DNA of 64,000 nt from Treponema sp. (GTDB lineage Bacteria > Spirochaetota > Spirochaetia > Treponematales > Treponemataceae): contig JAGCNW010000005.1 in the NCBI GenBank assembly GCA_017645785.1, positions 53,936-117,935 on the forward strand, written 5' to 3'. Under the pieces are notes generated by a model. The model saw nothing but the letters and a program-made list of their open reading frames with translations. It was not told the origin of the DNA and did no database searches. A program made the position numbers and the translations under genes. Shown here in pieces: positions 8,970 through 16,268 of this stretch (position 1 is the stretch's first letter; every line of letters begins with the position of its first letter).

Positions 8970-9005
8970 CCATGACATTGTTTGTCATGGCACGCGCTGT
9001 AAAAT
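8970..9005 (+). promoter_or_regulatory. island box 1: palindrome plus minus-10
   Basis: Perfect arms CCATGACA and TGTCATGG flank a TTGTT centre (8970-8990). Twelve bases after the TGTCA half comes TAAAAT (9000-9005). The same spacing and palindrome core recur at 14220, 15445 and 17984. It lies upstream of the WYL regulator's own promoter. Confidence 0.65.
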
Positions 9006-9028
9006 CGGCGGAAGGAAGCGGGATTTTG

Positions 9029-9057
9029 TTGCACGAATTGGAATGGCGCGCTATACT
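9029..9057 (+). promoter_or_regulatory. sigma-70-type promoter of the WYL operon
   Basis: TTGCAC (9029-9034), 17-base spacer and TATACT (9052-9057). Transcription would begin near 9064, leaving about 14 bases before ATG 9078. Confidence 0.65.
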
Positions 9058-9106
9058 GTTTCCAACGAGAAAAAAGTATGCAGAGTGAAAATGCTAGACA
9101 CATGAC

Positions 9107-9117
9107 GGGGGGGGGGG
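9107..9117. repeat. G11 homopolymer tract at the start of the WYL gene
   Basis: Eleven consecutive G residues. From ATG 9078 or ATG 9102 this length leads to a stop at 9123-9125. With 10 or 13 G the same frame would read straight into the WYL coding sequence. This is the behaviour expected of a slipped-strand phase-variation switch. Confidence 0.8.
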
Positions 9118-9159
9118 CGAGCTAATCAGCTTGAACCCGCCAAATCCAAGCAAGTAAAA

Positions 9160-10131
9160 GTGAACAACTGGCGCATTCTTGCGCTGGACAACATTCTGCG
9201 GGACGGAAGGCCGTACACCGCCGCTAGCCTTGCCAAGCTGATAAGCGACAACGGCCGGGCCGACTACAGCGTTAGGACGATACAGCGCGACTTGGATTAC
9301 ATGCGCGACACGCTGAACGCTCCGATAGAAAGCGACTATCGCGGCTACCGCTACACCGAACCAAATTTTTTCATCAAAAGCGTTCCGCTTACGGAAGGCG
9401 AGGCCTTTGCCGTGGCGGTCTTGAATCCGCTTTTGGAGCAATACCGCAACACTCCGCTTGAAGCGCAGCTGCGCTCGGTGTTCTACAAAATCACAAGCTG
9501 CCTTCCGCAAAAAATAACGGTGGACGCTTCGTTCCTAAATCCGCGGCTCACGTTCATTCCCGACAGAACCGAAAACATCGACCCCAAATTTTTCAAGACT
9601 ATTTTTGACGCGCTAAAGACGATGCGCGCGATACGCTTTGGCTATCGGCCCCTTCAAAAAACAACTTATATGGAACGGACGATTGACCCTTACCACGTCG
9701 TATGCCAGCGCGGGAACTGGTACGTTCTTGGAAAGTGCCATGACAAGGGCGACGTTCGCATTTTTTCTTTTTCCAGAATGAGGGACATAAAGCCTCTAAA
9801 AGAAAAGTTCGCGATTCCAAAAGACTTTAGACCCGACGAATACTTTGACGCGGAACTGGGAGTGTGGCTTAGCAACGCGACTCCCATTACGGTGGAACTT
9901 TTGATAGACAAAGAAATCGGAACGTTCGCGCTCAACCGAACTTGGCACAGCGACCAAGTTGTGGAAGAAAAAAGCGACGGCAGCGTCTATGTAAAATTCA
10001 CCACCACGCAAAAGCAGGAAGTGCTTCGCTGGGTCTTGGGCCAAGGCCATACGGTAAAGGTTCTGGGGCCTGAGGAATTGGCACGGGAAGTGCGGGAGGA
10101 ATTAGAGAGGGCAAGGGGGTTATATGAATAG
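9160..10131 (+). CDS. WYL-domain transcriptional regulator (probable phase-variable start)
   Basis: The conserved part is 323 residues: an N-terminal helix-turn-helix of DeoR type (about 1-65; YTAASLAKLISDNG, YSVRTIQRDLDYM), a WYL sensor domain (about 140-235; HVVCQRGNWYVLGKCHD, FSFSRMRDI) and a C-terminal WCX-like extension. WYL proteins are ligand-responsive regulators, often of defence loci. The GTG at 9160 is the only in-frame start with the present sequence, but it has no ribosome-binding site and begins directly at the HTH. The likely native start is ATG 9078, which is out of frame because of the G11 tract at 9107. It overlaps the next gene by eight bases and heads a three-gene operon. 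Confidence 0.88.
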   Translation: MNNWRILALDNILRDGRPYTAASLAKLISDNGRADYSVRTIQRDLDYMRDTLNAPIESDYRGYRYTEPNFFIKSVPLTEGEAFAVAVLNPLLEQYRNTPLEAQLRSVFYKITSCLPQKITVDASFLNPRLTFIPDRTENIDPKFFKTIFDALKTMRAIRFGYRPLQKTTYMERTIDPYHVVCQRGNWYVLGKCHDKGDVRIFSFSRMRDIKPLKEKFAIPKDFRPDEYFDAELGVWLSNATPITVELLIDKEIGTFALNRTWHSDQVVEEKSDGSVYVKFTTTQKQEVLRWVLGQGHTVKVLGPEELAREVREELERARGLYE

Positions 10132-11329
10132 ATTTGACAGAATGCGGGCTGAGCATACGGCGGCTGTTGGCGAATACAAGCAGAGCCTCACGAAAATTGC
10201 GAGCGAAGCGGGAAGAGTCGCTGATGTCTCGCATAACGCGGAAAAAATCATAGACGACATAGAAAAACAATTTGAAAAAGCTACAAAACTTACAAAAAAA
10301 GATGTCGCTTTTTTATTCCTTGCCGTCGCTTTGCAATGTTGCAGGCAATATCTTTTGACTGATTTTAAGGTGCGTCCTGGCGACGCTGAAGCGGCAAAAA
10401 AAACTTTGTTGGAAGATAAAGTTGACCCAAAAGACAAACTTCGTCGAATAGAAAAAGGTCTAGAAGAGCGGCATCATAAATTATACAACCCTTCTTTTGA
10501 CGAGATTTTACTGCATCCAGTTCCTTTTGACACTACAAAAGGAAGCAAAAATTTTGGCTCTCCGTTTTCTGGAGCGGGAAAACTTGGACATAGAGCAACC
10601 GCCATCGGCCACGATCCAATTTTAGGTTTGATATTTGGAACCGCAAATATTGCGACAAGCACCATAACAACATGGGATTTTAAATCATTTCACGTATCCT
10701 CAAAAACTGGAAAAGGCGGCGGCGATTATTTAAAATCAAGAGCAAGCACCGCAAAAATTATAGAAAGCGCTCAAAACAAATTGGTTCATAATGTCGGCCC
10801 GAATAATGACGGTCGTTTGATAATGGCGTTTTCTCTGATAAAGGAAATCGTGCACTTGAGGTCTGACGTTCATTCAAAGAACAGTTTGCCTCTTCCTTTT
10901 GTTTCCGCTGTAGACCCAAAATTAGCCTCAACTTTGGCTGAATACGGGTTGGATATGGAAAATATTGAAATTGTCGGAAAGCAAGCCGGTTGCGCAATGC
11001 TTATCAACCAAATAATTTCGTTGGTTCACACATTGTTTTACGACGAGTCGAAAGATGGTTCTCGACAGAGCTATCAAGTTAGAACACGAAAGATTATTTT
11101 ATACTCTAATTTAATAGCGACAACAAGCAACGTCTTGTATGTTGCGATTGCGACATATCTTGGCGACGCAAAAGCGGTGAGAAAATTGGATGTCGGTGGA
11201 TTTATGGTTACTATGTATAGGCTTGTTACGGATCTAATGTTTATCAAAAACATTAAAAAAGAATTCTTGGAAAAAGAATTTTACAAGAAAGTTATGGGCG
11301 ATGTAAATCTTATGGAGGAATATAAATGA
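10124..11329 (+). CDS. unknown protein of the WYL operon (GHDPILG motif, hydrophobic segments)
   Basis: The 401-residue product is not a family I can name. The N-terminal 75 residues are helical and probably coiled-coil, followed by a hydrophobic stretch VAFLFLAVALQCC. A central block around residues 150-175 reads GKLGHRATAIGHDPILG and then LIFGTANIATSTITTW, rich in Gly, His and hydrophobic residues, and looks like the conserved core. Another hydrophobic helix (ILYSNLIATTSNVLYVAIA, about 325-345) suggests membrane contact. AAGGGGG precedes the ATG. It overlaps the WYL gene by 8 bases and the next gene by 4, so the three are translationally coupled. Function is unknown; a defence or stress role would be consistent with its WYL partner. 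Confidence 0.85.
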   Translation: MNRFDRMRAEHTAAVGEYKQSLTKIASEAGRVADVSHNAEKIIDDIEKQFEKATKLTKKDVAFLFLAVALQCCRQYLLTDFKVRPGDAEAAKKTLLEDKVDPKDKLRRIEKGLEERHHKLYNPSFDEILLHPVPFDTTKGSKNFGSPFSGAGKLGHRATAIGHDPILGLIFGTANIATSTITTWDFKSFHVSSKTGKGGGDYLKSRASTAKIIESAQNKLVHNVGPNNDGRLIMAFSLIKEIVHLRSDVHSKNSLPLPFVSAVDPKLASTLAEYGLDMENIEIVGKQAGCAMLINQIISLVHTLFYDESKDGSRQSYQVRTRKIILYSNLIATTSNVLYVAIATYLGDAKAVRKLDVGGFMVTMYRLVTDLMFIKNIKKEFLEKEFYKKVMGDVNLMEEYK

Positions 11330-13122
11330 GTACAAAAGATTTTAAGAAAGGAATGGTAGCCGGCGCGAAGCCGTTTGAAGACAAGTTTCGCGAAGTGCAA
11401 AATGCGGCTATCGCGTCTTTGCAAAAATTGGCGAGCGAGGAAGCGAATAAAGTAGGAGAATTAATCGACATATCGGAAGAACATGAGTATTTGCTAAAAT
11501 ACGATTGGAAAAAAGAGTGTCAGTTGGAATCGCTTGCAGAAAAGTCAATTTTGGCCGGTTTTTTGATGTATGCCATTGACGAAGTGGCGACAGAAGAACC
11601 TACGGAAACACAAAGGGGGTTTTTGAATTCGATTTATAAGTTTTTAAATTTGAATATAAGCGGGTTGTTGTCAAAGAAAATTGATATAAGTCATTTAAGC
11701 AACAATAACGATTTGGCTTTCCAAAAATTATTGTATTTGTTGACTTGCATGTATTTTTATTTGGAAAGCGGCAATTTTAAATTCGAAAAAAGCAATCCTG
11801 ATGTTTTTGACTATTTTAATGTAAGTCCAAAAGACAGAAAGGACATACAAGGGCTTATAAAAGAACGTGGAAAATACTTTAATTTAGACTCGTTGTTCGC
11901 TCCAGCGGCGGAAGAAACTGCGGAAATTGAAGCTCCTGAGGAAGAAGCCGATGCGGTTGGATGCAATCTGCCTGACGACTTGGATGAAGCTGTTTTTGAT
12001 GAGCTTTATCTAATTAAAAAGGACAGTCAAGTTGAAATTTGTGACAAAACAGTTGATATTCAAGCCAATTTTCAAGTTGACGGAAAGTTGATTTTTAGAA
12101 ATTGCAAGATTAATGCCAATGACAAGCGCCAAATAAATGTCACAAGTTCCGGTGTTCTTGAATTTGACAACTGTGAATTTTTAGGGCTTAGAAGAACCGA
12201 GAGTTATCTTATTGATTCAAATGGAAAGGTGTTTTTTAATCGTTGCACTATTTTCAATTGTTGGAAACTTGTCCAGTTTGACGGATGTTTTGAAGATGAT
12301 TCAAATGATATTGAAATCTGCAAATCTTTTATAAAGTTTGATGATGAATTTGACAAGGTTGATGAGTACGAGGCTAATACGCTTTTTAACGGTAACTCGA
12401 TATCTCTGGTTGATTCAGAAGTTGAAGGCTTTATTACTCCTGAAGGAAATCTGCCCGATTTAGGTAGCGAAGCTCAAATATTTTCTGTCATAAAGACTTG
12501 TTCTGGGTGTACGTTTAGTAAATTTGAGCGTCTTTTTTACAACAATGGCTATTTTAATCGCTATTGTAACTTTTCTGATTGCAGTTTTAATCTTTGTGCA
12601 AGGGTATTTTATTATGTACAAAATATTGTTGTTCGTGATTGTGATTTCTCTAAATGCGCGGTTGTTTTTTTTATTATGGGCATTGGGGAAAACACAATCG
12701 AAAACTGTAGTTTTGTGAACTGCTTCAATCAGGTTTTTGTTCAGCGCGTAGGTTCGGTTGCTACTTGTATAGAAGGATGTGAGTTTAGAAATATAGAGCA
12801 ATATGTTCCTCGCACAGCTTTGTTTAGTGTTAGAATGCCGTCCGAATCTGAGTTGAGAATCAAAAATTGTGTGTTTGACAATATTTCCTTGGCGGAAGAT
12901 GGCGCCATAGTTAGAAATGGCCATGCCTATTCAAAGGTGAAGTCTTTTTATGGCGAAATTTCTGAATGCACATTCGGAAATATTAAGCGTGTGCCCGGCC
13001 TTTTGGGGGACATAAATCCAGTTATTCAAAAAACAGGTTCGTATACAGGAGCGTTCAACATGGAACACACTTATGATGCGTATTCAATCCGTGATTGTTC
13101 GGGATTGGATGGATTGCTGTAA
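11326..13122 (+). CDS. unknown protein of the WYL operon with C-terminal beta-helix-like repeats
   Basis: The 598-residue product has two parts. Residues 1-190 are helical, and LAGFLMYAIDEVATEEPTE is reminiscent of TerB-like domains, though this is tentative. An acidic linker (EETAEIEAPEEEADA, about 195-210) follows. Residues 225-598 contain repeated strands of the type LIFRNCKI, LEFDNCEFLG, VFFNRCTIFNC, IVVRDCDFSKC, TIENCSFVNC and ATCIEGCEFRN. This ladder of N-C-x-F turns is typical of right-handed parallel beta-helices. No signal peptide is present, so it is cytoplasmic. It overlaps the previous gene by ATGA. It is AT-rich relative to neighbours. Function is unknown. Confidence 0.85.
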   Translation: MSTKDFKKGMVAGAKPFEDKFREVQNAAIASLQKLASEEANKVGELIDISEEHEYLLKYDWKKECQLESLAEKSILAGFLMYAIDEVATEEPTETQRGFLNSIYKFLNLNISGLLSKKIDISHLSNNNDLAFQKLLYLLTCMYFYLESGNFKFEKSNPDVFDYFNVSPKDRKDIQGLIKERGKYFNLDSLFAPAAEETAEIEAPEEEADAVGCNLPDDLDEAVFDELYLIKKDSQVEICDKTVDIQANFQVDGKLIFRNCKINANDKRQINVTSSGVLEFDNCEFLGLRRTESYLIDSNGKVFFNRCTIFNCWKLVQFDGCFEDDSNDIEICKSFIKFDDEFDKVDEYEANTLFNGNSISLVDSEVEGFITPEGNLPDLGSEAQIFSVIKTCSGCTFSKFERLFYNNGYFNRYCNFSDCSFNLCARVFYYVQNIVVRDCDFSKCAVVFFIMGIGENTIENCSFVNCFNQVFVQRVGSVATCIEGCEFRNIEQYVPRTALFSVRMPSESELRIKNCVFDNISLAEDGAIVRNGHAYSKVKSFYGEISECTFGNIKRVPGLLGDINPVIQKTGSYTGAFNMEHTYDAYSIRDCSGLDGLL

Positions 13123-13183
13123 AAGTTGAGGCCGCAAAGCTTATTGTGGTCTTTTATATAAATTTTTAAATAGGAGTATTGTT

Positions 13184-13449
13184 ATGACTATTAACGAAGT
13201 GGATGAAATTGAACAAAAGGCAAATGATATTTATTATAAATATTTTCAAAACGGGCCTGAAGTGGAATTTACTTGTAAATCAAAAGAGCCTGGGGGGTTA
13301 GACGAAAGGGTGATATTCTAGAACAGAGAGCGAATGATTTTGAAAAACTTCTTCGTAATCAATCGCCTTCTAATGATGGCAGAAAAGAGATTTTGAGTGC
13401 AATTAAAATATATAGAGAAATTGCTCGATGTCGTAATTTGATGGATTAG
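13184..13449 (+). pseudogene. small gene broken by a frameshift in a G6 run
   Basis: An AGGAG-preceded ATG (13184) opens a 45-codon frame that stops at 13319-13321. A second open frame, shifted by one base and lacking its own start, continues to TAG 13447-13449. Adding one G to the G6 run at 13292-13297 joins them into a single protein of about 88 residues with helical, charged halves (INEVDEIEQKANDIYYKYF and later RANDFEKLLRNQS). Note the repeated EQ(K/R)AND motif in each half. It could be an inactivated gene, a phase-variable gene in the off state, or a sequencing error. Confidence 0.6.
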
Positions 13450-13564
13450 ATTTGTAGTGTGATTGCTTTAGAACGAGTTGTTTTTACATTTTTTTATGCT
13501 GTATTCTAAAAACTGAATGCCCTTCTGTTTTCGGAAATTGATATGATAATGAAAGGAGTTTTCA

Positions 13565-14182
13565 ATGGGTAAATATGTAATCCATAAATCTAAAAAAGGA
13601 TTCTACTTTAACATCGAGGCCACTAACGGCCAGGTGATTGCGCAGGCACAAGTCTATTCCACAAAGTCCAGTTGCAAAAGCGCGATTGAGGAGCTGAAAA
13701 AATGGGCCAAGTCGCCAATCGAAGACTTGACAGCCAAGAACGGCCCCGAGTATCCCAGCCCCAAATGGCAGATTTACGAGAACCGCGAGAAGGAATTTTG
13801 CTTCCGTCTTGTGGCCTCAAACGGCAACAATTTGATTTGGGGGGAAGGTTATTCAACGATGCAGATTTGCAAAGCAGGAGTTCTTTCTGTTCAGGCCAAC
13901 GTAAATTCTGAAATCGAAGACAAGACTCTCGCTGAAAAGAGTCCCACCGCGAAGAAACCCGCGACAAAGAAACCTGCCACAAAAAAGGTTTCCACTATTG
14001 TTGAAGAAGACGATGTTGAAATTGGTGTCTTAGGCGGGGCATTTTTGGCGGCTATGAGAAAGCCTGCAACAAAAAAGGCGCCAGCAAAGAAAGTCGCGAC
14101 AAAAAAGTCTGTCTCAGAAAATGCTTTCACTAAAGAAATACGAACTGATGTCCCGCGAGCTATACTGGAATGTTGTGACTGA
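13565..14182 (+). CDS. DUF1508 (YegP-like) double-domain protein with Lys/Ala-rich tail
   Basis: The 205-residue product has two copies of the DUF1508/UPF0339 fold. The first is at about residues 1-48 (KKGFYFNIEATNGQVIAQAQ, YSTKSSCKSAI) and the second at about 66-110 (EFCFRLVASNGNNLIW, YSTMQICKAG). The tail from residue 125 is built of KKPATKKPATKK-type repeats like those of histone H1-like bacterial proteins and probably binds nucleic acid. AAGGAG precedes the ATG. The fold's molecular role is not established. The composition of the first domain is more GC-rich than the AT-rich gene before it. Confidence 0.85.
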   Translation: MGKYVIHKSKKGFYFNIEATNGQVIAQAQVYSTKSSCKSAIEELKKWAKSPIEDLTAKNGPEYPSPKWQIYENREKEFCFRLVASNGNNLIWGEGYSTMQICKAGVLSVQANVNSEIEDKTLAEKSPTAKKPATKKPATKKVSTIVEEDDVEIGVLGGAFLAAMRKPATKKAPAKKVATKKSVSENAFTKEIRTDVPRAILECCD

Positions 14183-14219
14183 AAATTTTCTAAAATATGT
14201 AAAAAAAATCTTCGCCCAC

Positions 14220-14252
14220 TGACACTATTTGTCATGCCCTGTCCGCTATAAT
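14220..14252 (+). promoter_or_regulatory. island box 2: palindrome plus minus-10
   Basis: TGACA (14220-14224), CTATT, TGTCA (14230-14234), 12 bases, TATAAT (14247-14252). A leader hairpin (AACCGC/GCGGTT, about 14263-14279) ends just before the GCAGGAGG ribosome-binding site of the gene at 14292. Confidence 0.65.
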
Positions 14253-14291
14253 TCCCAATGCAACCGCAAAAAGCGGTTTGCAGGAGGAATT

Positions 14292-14492
14292 ATGATAAAG
14301 AAAATTTTTTGGTTCTGCGCGGCGACGGCGGCGTTTGTCGTGGCGGAAGCTGCTGTTTGCAATTACGCGGATAAGCACCCCCGCGTTAAAAACGTTGTGG
14401 ACAAGCTAAAAAAGATGGGCAAGGATTTTTCCGACGACTGCCAAGAAGTCGTTGGCGCGGTTCTTTGTGCTCCGGCTACGGAAGTCGTGTGA
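14292..14492 (+). CDS. small membrane-anchored protein
   Basis: ATG 14292 is chosen over upstream codons because AGGAGG lies seven bases before it. The 66-residue product has one N-terminal transmembrane helix (KIFWFCAATAAFVVAEAAV) and a basic, amphipathic remainder (HPRVKNVVDKLKKMGKDF) ending in a weakly hydrophobic tail. It could be a membrane-anchored helper or a toxin-like peptide; nothing decides this. Expression is expected from island box 2. Confidence 0.65.
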   Translation: MIKKIFWFCAATAAFVVAEAAVCNYADKHPRVKNVVDKLKKMGKDFSDDCQEVVGAVLCAPATEVV

Positions 14493-14554
14493 GGCGTTGC
14501 GTCTGCAATGCGGCCTTTTTTTGCGCCGCATTGCGGGGGCGCGTCGCAGAAAAA

Positions 14555-15265
14555 CTAATTGGAGTTTTCTGCGTTTCTTGACGGAGTCTTGCCGCAATAT
14601 GTTCTTAGGCCGTCTATGTGTTCAATTAAATTGTCGTTTATTTTTGTTCCCATGGAATCAACGATAAAGTCAATTCCCTCAACCCTAGCAAGCTTTGCTG
14701 CTGGGACAAAGTCGCTGTCTCCTGAAATCAATACTATTTGATCGACAAGTTTTTTATATGCAAGCGAAGCGATGTCGAGACCAATTTTCATGTCAACGCC
14801 TTTTTGCCGCATGTTTAAGACCAAATCTGATTCTGTCAAATCCTCGATTTTTATCAAGCCCTTGCAAAGTTTTTTTACAATGTCCGATGAAAAAATATAA
14901 TTCATTTCTTCATCTGCAAAGAAACCAAGCCTAAGGGCGACTTTTCTTTTTTGTTTTAGATTGTCCAAGAAAGAATTCATCCATTGGTAGGTCGCTGATT
15001 TTGCAAAATTAAAATTCTTTTGGGTTAGCGGGTTATAAACTGTTTTTCCAATTGGCGCGCAGTCATAGTAAAAAATCCTGTACAATTCGTTAAACTGATA
15101 TACCTTTTTATCTCCATCAAGAGAATATGTTTCTCGGTCTTTCAGATGGTATCTGCAATACTTTGCAAGCTCATCCGCCCTTTGTTCGGGGGCTTTTTCT
15201 CCCCATAAATATTTAGAAACTTTTCTGTAAAATCCGCCGTCAACTAATATTGCCACTTTCTTCAT
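14555..15265 (-). CDS. NYN-domain (LabA/DUF88-like) protein, predicted ribonuclease
   Basis: The 236-residue protein has the PIN-like NYN fold. The strand AILVDGGFY carries the first acidic residue, and LISGDSDFVPAAKLARVEG carries the paired Asp residues, followed by the FIVDSMG strand. Such proteins are predicted metal-dependent RNA nucleases. The gene faces against its neighbours and has its own promoter. Its ribosome-binding site GGGAGGT lies inside one arm of a perfect 12-base inverted repeat, so translation is probably gated by RNA structure. It occupies the interval between island boxes 2 and 3. Confidence 0.87.
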   Translation of the reverse strand: MKKVAILVDGGFYRKVSKYLWGEKAPEQRADELAKYCRYHLKDRETYSLDGDKKVYQFNELYRIFYYDCAPIGKTVYNPLTQKNFNFAKSATYQWMNSFLDNLKQKRKVALRLGFFADEEMNYIFSSDIVKKLCKGLIKIEDLTESDLVLNMRQKGVDMKIGLDIASLAYKKLVDQIVLISGDSDFVPAAKLARVEGIDFIVDSMGTKINDNLIEHIDGLRTYCGKTPSRNAENSN

Positions 15266-15269
15266 GTTG

Positions 15270-15326
15270 GACCTCCCAATAAAAAAAGGCTGAGTAATCT
15301 GGACGCTTCCCTTATATTGGGAGGTC
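15270..15326 (-). promoter_or_regulatory. ribosome-binding-site-sequestering hairpin in the NYN leader
   Basis: GACCTCCCAATA (15270-15281) and TATTGGGAGGTC (15315-15326) are perfect complements with a 33-base loop. In the minus-strand mRNA the second arm formed contains the GGGAGG that precedes ATG 15265, so folding would hide the ribosome-binding site. Confidence 0.7.
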
Positions 15327-15372
15327 TGTTCATTACCAGCCTGTTAAATCATGGTCAAGCCATGTTGTTGTC

Positions 15373-15401
15373 ATTATCGCGCATTTTTATGTCACTGTCA
15401 A
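15373..15401 (-). promoter_or_regulatory. NYN gene promoter
   Basis: On the minus strand TTGACA (15401-15396), a 17-base spacer and GATAAT (15378-15373). The leader would be about 100 bases, long enough to include the hairpin at 15270-15326 and a smaller CATGG/CCATG stem near 15350-15364. Confidence 0.6.
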
Positions 15402-15444
15402 GAAAAATAGAGTTTAAAAATCCAATAAATTTTTTTTTCGCCCC

Positions 15445-15477
15445 TGACATTATTTGTCATACCCTGCTTGTTATAAT
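15445..15477 (+). promoter_or_regulatory. island box 3: palindrome plus minus-10
   Basis: TGACA (15445-15449), TTATT, TGTCA (15455-15459), 12 bases, TATAAT (15472-15477). As at box 2, a leader hairpin (CCTGTAA/TTACAGG, 15482-15508) leads into an AGGAGG ribosome-binding site, here for ATG 15518. Confidence 0.65.
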
Positions 15478-15517
15478 TCTTCCTGTAATTGCAAAAGTGG
15501 TTACAGGAGGAAAACTT

Positions 15518-15877
15518 ATGAATCAAATAACTTTAGGAATTGGGTGTGGATTAATTCCACTTGTTGACCCTGACAAGGGTGCAAAACTTCTGGATAGAAT
15601 TTCACATCTTAGAAAAAAAATTAAAGAAGAACATGGTGTTGAAGTTCCCAAAGTTCATATAACAGATAATTCCGATTTAAAGTCACGGGAATATAGAATT
15701 ATAGTATCGGGTGTATTCAATGGCACAATTTCTCAGGAACTGTCAGAAGAAGATATGCAGAATGAAATAGTTCAAAATCTGGAGAAAAGTATTTTAAAAT
15801 TTATTGAATCTTATCCACACCATCATCAGAGTCTTCCAAAAGCAATCGCATGCCTTGCTCAATCTTGTCATTTGTAA
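15518..15877 (+). CDS. orphan FlhA-like (FHIPEP C-terminal) domain protein
   Basis: The 119-residue product starts with LGIGCGLIPLVDPDKGAKLL, then DRISHLRKKI, VEVPKVHITDNSDLKSREYR and IIVSGV. This matches the beginning of the cytoplasmic domain of the flagellar export gate FlhA and its type III secretion homologues (family pattern IGYGLIPLVD...GGDLLDRI...VPPVRIRDN...EYxIxxxGV). All membrane helices of FlhA are absent. The last 50 residues are different from FlhA. ATG 15518 follows AGGAGG. A standalone fragment of this kind cannot form an export gate; a role in protein-protein interaction is possible. No flagellar gene is nearby. Confidence 0.75.
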   Translation: MNQITLGIGCGLIPLVDPDKGAKLLDRISHLRKKIKEEHGVEVPKVHITDNSDLKSREYRIIVSGVFNGTISQELSEEDMQNEIVQNLEKSILKFIESYPHHHQSLPKAIACLAQSCHL

Positions 15878-16018
15878 TTTTTTCTCTTATTGATATATTT
15901 TATTGTTAGGCTTTAAAGAAGCTCCATCAAAACGATGGAGTTTCTTTTTATGGATTTTTTCAAATTTATGTGTTATATTAATATGATAGGAAACTATGTA
16001 ATTTTACGAGGTGCAAAA

Positions 16019-16231
16019 ATGAGTGAGAAACGTCTTAACAATACCATTTATATTATGTACCTTGTCACAGAAAATTATAAGAAAGCTCATTCTCTTACGA
16101 CCAATCAGTTCTTAGAGTTAGATCAGAAATATCACATCATCAATTTTGTAGGCGAGTGTCCGGACATTTTTGATTCTATGAATAATAAAGAGATGATTGA
16201 GGAAATTGACCAGTATGTTGCCAACTATTAG
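16019..16231 (+). CDS. DUF3791-like small protein
   Basis: The 70-residue product (ATG 16019, GAGGTG upstream) matches the DUF3791 pattern: an N-terminal helix around TIYIMYLVTENYKKAHSL, then FLELDQKYHIINFVG and a C-terminal MIEEIDQYV helix. DUF3791 proteins are short and often sit in toxin-antitoxin-like pairs, but no DUF3990 partner is visible here. It lies between the FlhA-like and STAS-like genes on the same strand, with gaps of 141 and 37 bases. Confidence 0.65.
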   Translation: MSEKRLNNTIYIMYLVTENYKKAHSLTTNQFLELDQKYHIINFVGECPDIFDSMNNKEMIEEIDQYVANY

Positions 16232-16268
16232 TGATGTGCTTTATCATAAAACTTTGGAGAACTAACTT

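Noticed and set aside
8988..9005. Sigma-54 promoter at TGGCAC near 8988
   Set aside because: The minus-12 part does not match TTGC, and the other three boxes lack TGGCAC.
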